Shown here piece after piece: positions 11,215 through 22,469 of a stretch of DNA of 64,000 bases (its first letter is position 1; each line of letters begins with the position of its first letter). This DNA is from Lentinus brumalis. Lineage: Eukaryota; Basidiomycota; Agaricomycetes; Polyporales; Polyporaceae. The translations under genes and the position numbers were made by a program. Below the pieces are notes generated by a model that saw only the letters and a list, made by a program, of their open reading frames with translations, was not told the DNA's origin and made no database searches. The stretch lies in NCBI GenBank assembly GCA_001792895.1, contig MARA01000003.1, positions 2,232,001-2,296,000 on the forward strand, written 5' to 3'.

Positions 11215-14200
11215 TCATGGTTTTGCCTTGATGTTGCTGACGATGAGGCTCTGCAGGAAGTACGGTAAGCACCTATCCATGCCCACAACCAACACGACCC
11301 ATACCTTGTACGCCTGGACGTCTCCTCTGAACTTTGACACAGTGCCGTCCGCACACACCCAGAGCTACCCATGCAAAGATCGCGATCAGTCCCGATCGTC
11401 TACAGAGTAAGGAAACGACGCACCTCCTTTGCGACGGAAGTGATGAATCGCTCGTCGTGAGAGATGAGGATGACACCGCCGTTCCATACGCTGATCGCGG
11501 TCATAAGAGCATCGAGACCCTATTCGGTGATCAGCACACCAGCGCAATGCTGCACATACCACCTTGCTCGACATACCTCCATATCCAGGTGATTAGTAGG
11601 CTAAGAAAGATGGATGTTGTCAGCTCGGACAATCCCTGGCACATGAACGAAGAGCAGACCTCATCAAGGAGCAACACGTGGGGTCGTTGCAGCGAGAGTA
11701 CGGCGAACGCCACACGCGATTTCTGACCTCCAGACAGCGTCCCAATCAGCTGCAAACTACGAGGCGTGACGTCGTCAACATCCATACCCCCAGGGAACTC
11801 ACCGTCCACCTACCCAGTCATGCCGGTGATCTGGAAGTTGCCCAGATGCTGACGATATTCCTGTTCAGTCTTCCCGGGGAACTTGTGCGCCAGGAACTGG
11901 ACGGGCGACATAGAGGGGATCAGGTTGTCCACGTGATGTTGCGCGAAGTAGCCTCTGTAAACTGTGTTAGCCGCAATCGCACTTTGCAGAGCGATCCATG
12001 AAGGTAACCCACATCCGCAAGCGGCCGTTCTGGTTGACGTGCCCGCTCAGCGGTTTGAGCTCGCCCGTGAGGAGCTTGATTCTGCGCGGAGTTAGCGGAC
12101 GATGACCCAAGCACGAGAGGAACAGGTGCTCACAGTGTTGACTTGCCGGCGCCGTTGGGTCCAATGACGGCGATGCGCGAATCGAGACCGACATCGATAT
12201 TGACGCCCTTCAGCAGAATTCTGTCCGGAGTGTAGCCAAACGAAACCTCGTTGAGCTGCAGCACTGGCGGCGAGATTTTCTCCGTCTCCGGAAGCTTGAA
12301 CGTCTCCGTGTCCTCCTCTTCCGGTGGTGTGAGCTCGGGGAGCTATAGCACAGTATAGGTGAGCGTAAGCGGCTATATAGGACATGTACAGCAAACCTTC
12401 TCGAGAATCTTGATTTTCGACTGGGCTTGTGCAGCACGGTTGGCGTTGTACCGCCACCGGTCAATGAACGCCTGCAGGTGCTTCCTGTACTCCATTTGAG
12501 TGTCGTACTCCTTCCGAAGGTTGCGATCTCGTTCTGATTTCGTGGAGTAGAATTGTGTGAAGTTGCTGCGAAATGTTCATGTTTAACGGGAGGCGGAACG
12601 TCAGGAGCTGTGATGAGACGCATACCCCTTGTAGTAGTCGAGACGGGCAGAGTGCATGTGCACGATGTCGGTGGCAACAGCATCGCTAGAACAGAACGAC
12701 GGTCAGACTGGAATACGACTCCGATGCTTGGTGGAACTGACAGGAAGGCTCGATCGTGGGAGCTAGGTGAATTATCAGCGAACGCTCAGGTGCCGTAGAT
12801 GATCAAAGACCCACACAACGAGCAAAGTACCGGGCCATGTTTGGAGGTAGTCCTCCAACCATGCGAGAGCGTTCAGGTCGACTATCGCACATATCAGTCA
12901 GTGTTACACGCCACATTTGGCGCAGGAACTCACTGTGATTGGAAGGCTCATCGAGCAAGAGCAGTGCCGGCTTGACGAACAACGCTCTCGCCAGAGCGAG
13001 ACGCATACGCCAACCACCACTGAATGATCTCGTCGGTCGCTTCTGGTCTTCTTCAGTGAATCCAAGACCCGCAAGCAACGCTGCAGCACGAGCAGGTCCG
13101 CTCTCAGCTTCCATTTCAGCCAGACGGGCGTGCACGTCTGCCAGACGTGTCTGTGCTTCGTCACGAGCGTCCTCGAAGCGCTTATCGTCGCCCTCGCTAT
13201 CGAGCTCAGCCAGCTTCGCATTGAGCGATGCCTCTTCCCGCAGCAGCGTGTCTCGCCACACATCTGCCTTCAGTACGGAATCGAGCGCGAGCGTGTCGTC
13301 TCCGACAATCTGACATGCACGTCAGGAATCGATACATGCGAAGATAGGGATTAAAGAGCTCACCTCTTGTTCAACGAACAGGATAGTGATATGTGCCGGG
13401 ATGGGGACCTCACGCAGGGCGATGTGTCGCAGGAGCGTGGATTTACCAACACCGTTCCGACCAATGAGACCATAGCGGCGACCGTACGCAAGAGTCAATG
13501 ACGCGCCGGAGAGGATGCGGTTGGAGCCGAAGCTGACGTCGATGTTCGTGAGGTGGATGTCCTTGGACTTGTTCTTCGACGCCGCGGCAGCTTCCAAAGG
13601 GTTGATCTTCATGAACATCTCCTCGTATGTCTGCTGCTTCTTGTGCTGGTCCAGGAGCTTCGAACCCTCGTAAAGGACGCTGCGCTTCTCGCGCTTCTCG
13701 ATCTTGGCCTGCACAGCGACGCGTTGGGACTCCATTCGTATGAAGGGACAGATAAAGCAGATGACATACCCTCAGCTTCGCCTCCTGCTTCTCCAGCTTC
13801 TTGACATCGACGCGAGATGCTCTGCATTGGGGATCGTACGCGAGGTGCGATGCAAGGTGGCTGCAAGAACTCACTTTCCCTTATTGATGCTTTCCAAGTC
13901 CACGCCTTCCGCAAATGCAATCGTGGAGCTCATCACATTGGTCTTGCTGAGATCCATGACCCTGTCCAGCCGAACCAGGCCCGTGCCCCTCCCTGCACGA
14001 TTCTTCTCCTCACGGCGCGTCAGCGGCTCCTTCAAGAGCTCGGCGAGCCGCAGGACGAGCTGGTCTAGAGTGCCCCGCTTCTCCTGGCTAGATGAGGAGC
14101 CCACTGCGGATTCCAATATGTCGCGGGTGACCTGGAGCACATCTTCATCTTCGGCTGCGTCGTCGAGGTCGAGGAGATAGCCTGCGAGGTATTGTACGAC

Positions 14201-14263
14201 GATCTCCTCCGTCCCGGGGAGAGAGTTGCGGATTTCCTCAGCGATATCTTCCGAAGAGACCAT
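11215..14263 (-). CDS. GCN20: ABC-F ATPase, GCN20/ABCF3 type
   Basis: Soluble twin-cassette ABC-F protein. In yeast, Gcn20 works with Gcn1 on ribosomes to activate the kinase Gcn2 under amino-acid starvation. The N-terminus (MVSSEDIAEEIRNSLPG) and the long helical lead-in (KREKRSVLYEGSKLLDQHKK) fit the GCN20/ABCF3 branch. Cassette 1 has Walker A GRNGVGKST (~13440), signature FSGGWRMRLALARAL (~13010) and Walker B LLLLDEPSNHLDL. Cassette 2 has GPNGAGKST (~12150), LSGGQKSRVAFAV (~11730) and LLLDEPTNHLDIE. The C-terminus ends SLIVSNIKAKP. No membrane segments. The gene is cut by about ten short introns. It lies between two pairs of the small SH3/Tudor-like genes, apparently by chance. Confidence 0.93.
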
Positions 14264-15485
14264 GGCTTTCGAGACGAGCGGATTGAGGAAAGCTATAGTT
14301 CAAGTTGAGACCAGCAAGCCTGTTGATGGCCGAAGTGAACAAGCCCACAAAGATCGGTCAATAATTCGCGTGCGTAGGAGTGGGCGCTTCAAAGGATCCC
14401 CGATCAAGTCCCAGATCCGGATCTCACTGAACTGCTTGGTTGACTTCGATCTTAGCGGCACTCCGAACTAAGTATAAGTAAGTACTACATAACCTGGACT
14501 CAGCCATCATTTGTTTCCTACCGTCCATCGCTGGCGCTGAACTCGGATCGCACGATCTCAGGAGCAAATCTATTGGCGTGGTTGAAGTCTTGTTCGCCTA
14601 CTTACTAAGTATTACAGTAAGTAAGTACTGTACTTAGTACCCTGGCTCCACAGAGTCCCCAAGCCAGGGCCCTGATCACCGTGGCGATTATGCAGCTAGT
14701 CCGTCGTATTGACAGCGTCTTTCTGCACTGGCACCGCACAGACCGATCTTTAAGTTGCTTCAGCCTGTCCGTGATTGCGTTCAGGCTTCACGGGCATTTC
14801 ATGAAAGTACACACCTTGAAAGCATTAGCAACTTCAACACTCAACGGTGAGGTAGTCACAGTCAAATACGTTTCAGACCCGGCGCTGGCGTTGTCTGTGT
14901 CGTGGTTGGCCATCACTTCTGCCACCCAGGTGAAGACCTCGAGCGAGTCCGAGTTCGACATGGCTTCGATGATGAACTTGGTGGTTTCGTTGAGAATTGT
15001 GGCGCACAAGGCTTGTGAATATGACCAGCAAATATTGAGCAGCCTGGAGGAAGGAGTCCGAACTGCTCAGTCTTGGTCAGAGGAGATGATATCTGTCTCA
15101 GTCCTGTGGTTGCTATTGACCACCTGACACGGGCATTGCTTTAATAAGATCATCCTATGCAGGGTGTTCAAGCTCCTGCTTGAGATAGGCTCGCAAGCCA
15201 GCCTCTAGTTCAAAGTTGCGGAAGACAGTCGTTCAGACAATCAACGATACCAACCGAGCGGCAATGACTAGGTATGTTCCGGGTCGTTCTAAGACCTCCG
15301 CACCGCGACGGAGCATGGTACAGCAAAGGCTCAGGCACAATGTAACAGTCGAGTCTCTTTGCAAGCGGCTCGTTATTGTGAGAGAAAGAATGCGCTCGGA
15401 TCATCAGATGGCGATGTACAGTGCTAGAACTACAAGAGGGAATAAAAATAAAATTACCTGCTAGTCTCCTCTCTCCCCCAGAACG
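14264..15485. other. Intergenic stretch upstream of GCN20, with TAAGTA-rich palindromes
   Basis: 1.2 kb. It holds the GCN20 promoter. At 14470-14490 and 14605-14640 there are clustered TAAGTA/TACTTA words, including a near-palindrome GTAAGTACTGTACTTAGTAC; these may be the ends of a small decayed inverted-repeat element. An open minus-strand frame at 14788-15009 has no recognisable motif and no clear partner exons, so I do not call it a gene. Confidence 0.35.
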
Positions 15486-16019
15486 CTACATCGGCTTCGT
15501 GTTCTCATCCCTCTCATTCTTCTTCACGAGCTGGATGTCGCAGAGGCGGAAACGCTGCATGAACCGCGGCCCTTGTTCGTGGAGCCGGAACCGCACCGGT
15601 AAGAGCACCGCCTTCTTCAGGTCCGTCTGGCACTACATCAGTGACAAAGTACGCCCGCGGCGTACATACACACCTGGGTCTCATCGAGCTTCATGGGGAG
15701 GGGTCCGAAGAACTTCGTAACCACCCCGTCTACCCAGACCTTCTCCTTGCCCACCTGGACCCGTACCTTGTTCCCGGGAGCCAGCTGCAAGGCGCGATCG
15801 GCCGACGGTAAGGCAGACATTCAAACCCACGGATGATGTAGGAAGACGCACCGGCACAAACTTTGTCACCTCGCTAATCGGCGCTCGCTTCTCCTGGACC
15901 GCTTTCACCACCTGCTCCTTGCTCTTCTTCTCTTCGCGCAGGTCGGCGGCCCGGCGTCGGGTGACTAGGGGGGCCGCGGAAGGGGCAGGCCGGGTCTTCC
16001 TGGTCGTGGCCCTCGGCAT
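15486..16019 (-). CDS. Small protein with SH3/Tudor-like core, family member C
   Basis: Exons 15852-16019, 15674-15784 and 15486-15632 join in phase 0 to 141 aa. Exon 1 is very basic and Ala/Arg-rich (MPRATTRKTRPAPSAAP) with a charged helix LREEKKSKEQVVKAVQEK. Exon 2 (37 codons) reads LAPGNKVRVQVGKEKVWVDG then VVTKFFG, the clearest SH3/Tudor-like strand pattern of the family. Exon 3 has LLPVRFRLHEQGPRFMQRF and a basic tail ending ENTKPM. Layout is identical to members A, B and D. The basic N-terminus suggests nuclear or nucleic-acid contact; this is inference. No known family recognised. Confidence 0.7.
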
Positions 16020-16575
16020 GATAGGTCTGGCGGCAGCGTGAGCATAACCACCAAGGAGGAAGAGTGCAAATCACTTTACCAACTAAAGTCTAAGTGGGCA
16101 AAGCGTCAACGATCCTGGACACTAAAGCGGTCAAGTAACTGTGAGAAGACGATGGTGGTAGGTGGTTGTCCTATGCGGTCGTGATAGGTGGTTGTGGTAG
16201 TGGTTGTGGTATGTGCATTTGAGGCAGGAGTAGGCGCGCAACGCGTGATATGCACTCCGGCCAGCCCGTGTCTTGTGACCGCGACAGAGACCCCGCGCGT
16301 GCGAAGACAAAACACGCGTATATGGCAATTTTGTTTGGGAACCGCCCCGCGGTCCTGGAAGCACACATTGTCAGTCTGCGGGACGATGAGCAGGGAGCAG
16401 GGACTGTACGCACCGGATTGACAGAGCAGATCCCACACATTGAGAGTAGCTATGAAGTGAATATGCAGGAGACACACGCATGAATGCAGCAGAGAAATAC
16501 GTCGGGTAGGGTATGGTGGGTATGATAGTACAAGTGCAGTGTAGTCCGATTACGTCTAGAGGAATACGATAGCTC

Positions 16576-17277
16576 CTACGGTATATCATGATCAATGCTG
16601 TTGCGCAGGGTATCATACAGCATTTCGCACAGAAATGGATTGAAATAACCCATGACGGTTCGGGCACCAGACTGGTAGAGGACCGGGTAGGCCAGTTGAC
16701 CGCGACCCTGCGTGCAAAAACCCGGGTGAGCGTTTACAACAGAGGGCGACGAATTGTCGACCTACCTCGTTGCGGGGTGGATATCTTTCCAAGTTGGCGA
16801 CGACACCATGTCGCCACGAACCAAGTCGTTGGTCACATACGCAAGCTATCACTCGGTCCCCTTCCTGCATGGACAGATAGATGATCAGCCTCTCAGCGCA
16901 ACTAAGACAGCACACGCACTCAGACTGACCATGTAATGCGACCGACGTACGTAGCGCATCCTCGAAGAACGACGTGACCTGCCGCGCTGAACTGCAGAAC
17001 TCGAAGACGACTCGGCTGGTTGTGCCGATTCTATACATACGCCGAGCGTTAGTAGAACAGCCAAGCCGTTCGCGCCCTCGAACGAAGACGTACTCTCCAG
17101 GAACCGTCTACTGCTGGGCTGAGACGCCTCCATGCTCCTGCAGCCGTTCCTTTCCGCAGACAAGTGTTGCGTTGAGGAGTGTCGTGGGAGACCAGCAGGA
17201 ACATTGTCGACCTCCACGCTGGACAAAGGAGAACGTCTTTGGTCCTGGTCACATGCGTGGGTGTGCGCTCCATCCAT
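16576..17277 (-). CDS. Small protein with SH3/Tudor-like core, family member D
   Basis: Exons 16951-17277, 16766-16864 and 16576-16707 join in phase 0 to 185 aa if the ATG at 17277 is used. Exon 2 (33 codons, the same length as in A) is EGDRVIACVCDQRL, GSWRHGVVANLERYPP. Exon 3 is GQLAYPVLYQSGARTVMGYF, with tail EMLYDTLRNS aligning to ILYDAVLSTG of A. The start is uncertain: the open frame continues upstream without an ATG. A different frame of the exon 1 region (17040-17110) reads PGEYVFVRGRERLG, which resembles exon 2 of member C, so an extra tandem domain or decayed copy may overlap here. The donor GTACGT at 16950 supports the model given. Confidence 0.65.
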
Positions 17278-18620
17278 CCTTCGCTGACTTTGGCGATTTT
17301 TCCGAGCTCTGCGGAACAGATCTCGCAGGGCTGACCCGGAGTCTATGTTGCAAATGTTTTCGCGATGAGGGGCAGCGCTAGGGGCACGAGGTGATCGCTG
17401 TACACATATCCAGCACGTATCAGAACCTCGTCGCTCCGTAGAACATCGGAGTAACTCACGTGGAATGCGCAAGCAATGATCTTTGAACGGCGGGCGCGAC
17501 CGCGAAACCTTCAGGCAACGTGGTCGTTGGTGGCTAAGATGGCAATCACTAAGCGCCGAGTCGTTCGAGCGGGGGAAGAGCAACAATCGCGATCACAGGC
17601 TGATCATGCAGTTTCTACGTAATGGTGAGCTACTTTGCTACTTTCTGGCCATGGCGGAGATAGTACGAACTCACCTCGGTGTGGGAAGGTCACTGTGTGT
17701 GGGGAATGTCATACGGCCAAAGCATCTTCTCGTCCGTAGTACTTATACCTACGGCGGATAATTGACCCTGCCTCTGCAAAGAATAAGCAGCATAACAACG
17801 CTGCTGCAGACATGCATCGGTTACAATAGCACGAAGTCCTGTGTATGCTTGCCGCAACCATGACGATCATGTTATTGTGACCGAGTCAGCGCCCCAGCTG
17901 CCCGACACGGAAAATCAGTGGCATGGTAGTTGCTTCGTAACGTCCTCCGCCGAGTAGCCTTCATCCTCAACAGGTTATCCGTATGCAGTCTTGACTCTCA
18001 CGGCGGACAGCCATCGCAAGAAACATATAATGACAGCTTGCGACGATGTGGCATCTGCCCGTCATGTACGAGACTTTTCCACATACCCGGAGAAGAGGTC
18101 ATCTCCGGTACAGATAAGCATGAGTTTGACTCACTGGCATAGACTGGCGTGCGACTGGTACTAGCCGTGAGCGCAGACGGTGTTTTCTTACGTTGTACTT
18201 CGACTCCCGCATGCTTGTCGAGGGGCTTGTGCTTCGACGTCCTCTGGTCGGACTGTGGTATGAGAGATAGGACTCAGGAGATGAGTATCCGAGGTCCATG
18301 GAGAGTCTTGTAATTGGTGAAGAAGGGATTCGACAACAAATGAAAAGCAACCTGACCGTAACGTACAACTGCGCCTTCGTAGCGCCTATGAAAGGGTCCC
18401 AGAAAAGGCAGGTCTGTACATTCGGCGGTGTGCACGCTTCTTGTTCAATCATCCTGAATAGTACCAGAGAAACTCCACAAGTCATGGCCGATTCCACCGT
18501 GACATGCAAACTTCGCACCAGGCAGAAGATGGGTATGCGGGATGATGATGGCCCCAGCCGGCCTGCTCATTTTGATGATAGGTACTACCTACACAAAGCA
18601 CAAGAGATACATGGATACAT
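17278..18620. other. Intergenic stretch upstream of member D
   Basis: About 1.34 kb without a confident gene. A minus-strand open frame at 18099-18518 and an overlapping plus-strand frame at 18298-18624 both lack recognisable motifs. A stretch at ~18370-18560 (minus) can be read as LLPGAKFACHGGIGHDLW, faintly like exon 2 of the nearby family, but the expected splice sites are missing. Confidence 0.35.
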
Positions 18621-19408
18621 CTAGTAAACATAGCCCAAGAGCTTGCCACCGACGTTCTTGCGACGCGCCTCCTCGTGGTCGAGGATGCCAGACGAAGTCG
18701 TCTGCCCAGATATCGTCAGGCTTCAGGTCTGCCACAGAAGAGCAACAAGACGTACAAGGATGATGATACCGAAGCCACGAGCGGGGAGGAGCAAGTTGAC
18801 CCACGCCTCAATCTGGTTGACCTGGACGTTGTATCTCGGGGAGATAACACCAGTCTTGTTCAAGCGACCGTTCAGCTGAATGACGATCTTGCCCGAACGG
18901 TGGTCATCGACGATCTCGAACTCGCCAATGTAACCTATGAGACGAGGTAATGGTTAGCTCCATGTAAAAGACGAAGCGTTCGGCAACGGGAGAGACTAAT
19001 AATGAATGAGATGTATCCTCTACAGTGAGCACCAATCCGTAGAAGATTAGAAGGGTACTGTAATGGTTTCGAGAGGAGCATTGATATTTCGGAGCGTTAA
19101 AACGAGGGGCGGGTGGAGGCGAAACCTCGTCGATCGTAGTTATCACTCCGAGTTCAGGAAGACGGTATGGTTGAAAAGCAGACAGGAACAAAGAAGGGGG
19201 AAGGTATGATCGCAGAAGACACGTACCATGACGCTGCATGACACTGAGGAACTTGACGATGACCTTCGAGGAAGGGCGCACAAGAACCTGGCGCTTGCCG
19301 CGACGCTCGGCGTTGACGATGTTGTTCTGCACGCCAGATGAGCACATTCTCCACCATGAAAGACGTACTACTCACCAGGCAGTCGTTAAGGACAGAGACG
19401 CGGACCAT
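18621..19408 (-). CDS. RPS22: 40S ribosomal protein uS8 (S15a/S22)
   Basis: Small-subunit ribosomal protein. Exons 18621-18701, 18756-18934, 19227-19326 and 19376-19408 sum to 393 nt, giving exactly 130 aa, the usual family length. It starts [11 protein letters not shown] and continues [39 protein letters not shown] and [19 protein letters not shown], nearly invariant in fungi. The intron at 18935-19226 (292 bp) is long for this window; long introns are common in ribosomal-protein genes. Head-to-head with eS17. Confidence 0.97.
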
Positions 19409-19826
19409 GGTGGCAAGGGAGTGTGGCCAAGGGAGGCTACGAAGATAAAGTTCCGGTAAGTAAATTGAATACGCTCGTCCGAGTGTCGTGCTACAGAAAG
19501 CGCGAGTCAAGACGAGCAGAATTCACGGTGCGCGACAGTGAAGTATCATCGTCAAGCGCGTTCTGTTGCCACACATCGTACAACCAGGAGGCATCATTCA
19601 CCTTGAAGGGTCTTGAGGAGGGCGGCGAGAGCGACGGCGGCGACGAAGGGGAGACCAAACTGGCGCTAAGTCTCACATTCCCCTGGGCGCGCCGGTGGCT
19701 GGAGCAGCTGTATAGTTCTGGCTCAGCCACCCGGCGCCTGCCGCCTCGGGCTCTCCGATTCTGTCTGTGTGTCGCTCGCCGCCGTCCACATCAAGCTCAA
19801 GCCCTCCGCCATCCTCAACAGCCGCC
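19409..19826. promoter_or_regulatory. Bidirectional promoter of two ribosomal-protein genes (uS8 / eS17)
   Basis: 418 bp lie between the divergent start codons of uS8 and eS17. The eS17 side ends in a pyrimidine-rich, CTCC-rich stretch just before the ATG, as is common in fungal ribosomal-protein genes. Shared control of the two would keep them balanced; this is inference from position. Confidence 0.6.
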
Positions 19827-20526
19827 ATGGTCAGCACCGGATCTGTGTCGCTGCGGTGGACGATGAGACTGACAGCTGCTCGTTGTAGGGACGCGTACGC
19901 ACCAAGACCACCAAAAGGGCCTCTCGTGTCCTCATCGAGAAGTAGTGAGTATCCCGGGCCAGGGCTTTCACAGGGGGGACTGGCGACACAAGAACGCAGG
20001 AAGAGCTGGAAGCTGATATCAGTGCTACAGCTACCCCCGTCTCACTCTCGATTTCCACACGAACAAGCGTATCATCGATGAAGTCGTACGTGCATCCGCG
20101 TAATACAAGTCTGTGCGTCCCTAGCTAACGAACCCCTGCAACAGGCTGTCGTTCCCTCGAAGCGTCTGCGTAACAAGATCGCTGGCTTCACGACCCACTT
20201 GATGAAGCGTATCCAGCGCGGCCCCGTCCGTGGTATCTCCTTCAAGCTCCAGGAGGAGGAGCGCGAGCGCAAGGACAACTACGTCCCCGAAGTCTCCGCT
20301 CTCGACATCACCGTCAACCCCCTGGAGATCGACCCCGACACCAAGGTACGCACCTTTTCTATGACCCTCTGGTGCTGTCGAGGCTGACTGCGTGTTTCTA
20401 TAGACCCTCCTGCAATCCCTCAACTTCGACTCTATCCCCGCCACGGTCGTCGCGCCCGCTGCGCAGGAGACCACCCGGGGACCCCGGAGGGAACGCCGCA
20501 ACGTCCCTGGTGCAGGCCGCCCGTGA
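19827..20526 (+). CDS. RPS17: 40S ribosomal protein eS17
   Basis: Small-subunit protein. Exons 19827-19829, 19889-19944, 20031-20085, 20145-20345 and 20404-20526 sum to 438 nt (145 aa). The first exon is only the ATG, followed directly by a GT intron. The protein reads [36 protein letters not shown], then [20 protein letters not shown] and [19 protein letters not shown], the family core. The C-terminus is Arg-rich ([16 protein letters not shown]). Its stop faces the GET3 stop. Confidence 0.97.
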
Positions 20527-21076
20527 GCGTGTATCACACCTGTTCTGTTGGGCTTGGGCTTCTATGCGCTATGACTGCTATGCTCCGTACTAGTATTGCA
20601 CAGATGATGATGGTCGGGGGCCCTCGGAGCGCAGCACCCGCAAGGCTGTTGGTCGTCGCTATCCTATCCTCACGTATGTACTTGCCTTCTATGGGAACTG
20701 TGCGGGCAGTCTCCTTGTAAAATTGAACCATGCAAGATAAAAGGCCACGTTGAGTACAGATTGACAGCCATGTGTTCTTTTAAGTGACGCTTGATCGTGA
20801 GTGTGAGCAGTACATACTCAACCCAAATTCGAGGGAGGGCTCGCATCTATGTACAAGGCCACGTCGGCTGTCTTCAAGCTGGGAGCGACCTACGACAGAC
20901 AGGACTGCATTCGTGTTGGGTGGCCCAACCCGGGATGTAGTAAGCCATCAATTGCAGACATCGACCTAGGTTCGCATCACACCGACGCAGACTCATCTCA
21001 CCGCAGGCTGGCATACAATCCGAGATCCAACGTCCGTTGATAATATTACTGTATCCCGACCAGTCGTATATGTAGT
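20527..21076. other. Convergent intergenic region, eS17 / GET3
   Basis: 550 bp between two facing 3' ends. No convincing open frame or structured element was seen. Confidence 0.4.
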
Positions 21077-22469
21077 CTATTCAGGAGGCACGTAGGGCGT
21101 AACGAGCATCTTGCTGAACTCCTTGAGCTTCTCCGGACCGCGGACTTCCTCTGTGAGGAGAGGGAGCTGCACGATGTGAAAGAACTCGTCGTAGAGCTCG
21201 TGCGCCTCCTTCAGGTACTTCTGCTGCATCTTGTGCCGTACCTGACAATGTTCGCAGTTCGAGCCTGGTGCGTGAGATGGTCAGCCGAACTGATGACAGC
21301 GAGCAGTGGATCGCTTCGAACGCACTCTTCTTTGGGAACAGCAGCTGGTTGACCACGATGTTGTGCGTGTCGATCTCGTACTGGGTCAGCTCTTGCACTA
21401 ACCGCTCCGTCTCGTACAGCGACAAGAATTCGGAGATGCACACGCAGACAAACGTGGTCTTCTCCTGTGAAATGGACAACAAGAGTGAGGCACCGTGACT
21501 GGGGAGATCTTTGCTAAAAAGGGACGTACCGGATCCTTGAACTGCGTGTTCACCTCGGTGATGATAGCACGCATGGACTCGAGCTTCGCGAACATGTCCT
21601 CGGGTGCGTCAGCCTGGCCACCCATCAAGCTGGTCATTTGGCTGATCATGGGCCCGATCCGTCCGCTCAATGCGCTGAGCTTGCCAAGTGCCTTCTCGAG
21701 GACAGTCGGGAAAGAGAGGAAGCGCAGCGTGTGTCCTGTCGGTGCCGTGTCGAAGACGATCACGGAGTACTCCATGGACTTTACGTGTCTAATGGGTGCG
21801 GACGCTTCAGGATGAGTGGTCAGCGGGCAAATTGAGGGTGAAACGCACTTCATGATCTCAGCAAAGCTCATAGCTTCGTCTACACCTGGAATTGCGAACG
21901 CGAGATCCTGCATCATGCTGCCCATCATGCCATTTGAGTCCGCTGCTGGGCTGTGAGCATATATATTCGACGACAGCAGGGTAACTGGTCGCGTACACTG
22001 CTCCACCATCTCCTGGATGGCACTTGTAGGGTCGATCTCCATCGCGAAGAGGTTGTCGAACCCATTGACCTTCGTCGCCTCTTTCGAGAACTTCTGGCCG
22101 AACGCGTCTGACAAGTTGTGTGCAGGATCCGTGGACTGCCGCGAGGGTTCATATTCTGCGGGTTGCTGAACGCACGGCAAGTACTCACAATCAGCAGCAC
22201 GGATTCACGGCAACCGGCCAACTGAATGGCGAGCGAACATGAAGTCGTGGTCTTTCCTGGCGTGTGTCCCCCCGATGAGCCATCCCTGCATATTCATATA
22301 TCTTCCAAGACTCACCGACACCTCCCTTTCCACCTGCATACCGGAATTCAAGCCAACATCAGCGAACGCACACATGCATGTGGCTGAGAGACGTGCCGCA
22401 GAAGATCCATTTCAGCGACTTCTGATCGAGGATGTTCTGAAGCGTGGGCTCGAGCAATTCTTCCGCCAT
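21077..22469 (-). CDS. GET3: GET3 (ArsA/TRC40) ATPase for tail-anchored proteins
   Basis: Cytosolic homodimeric ATPase that carries newly made tail-anchored membrane proteins to the Get1/Get2 receptor at the ER. It starts [19 protein letters not shown]. The deviant P-loop GGKGGVGKT is split by an intron after GGVG (GTGAGT donor at ~22317). Switch I is [20 protein letters not shown] (~22120-22060); the A-motif is [19 protein letters not shown] (~21750); the zinc CxxC motif [15 protein letters not shown] lies at ~21240. The methionine-rich client groove is visible ([15 protein letters not shown]). It ends at VTPYVPPE. No transmembrane helix, as expected. Divergent from SRP68, with only 175 bp between starts. 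Confidence 0.94.

Noticed and set aside
14788..15009. Minus-strand open frame MCATILNETTKFII... upstream of GCN20
   Set aside because: Protein-like but no known motif, no consistent exon partners and no match to the nearby small-gene family.
18099..18624. Candidate fifth copy of the SH3/Tudor-like family on the minus strand
   Set aside because: A faint PGAKFACHGG...W pattern exists, but the phase-0 splice sites that define the other four genes are absent.
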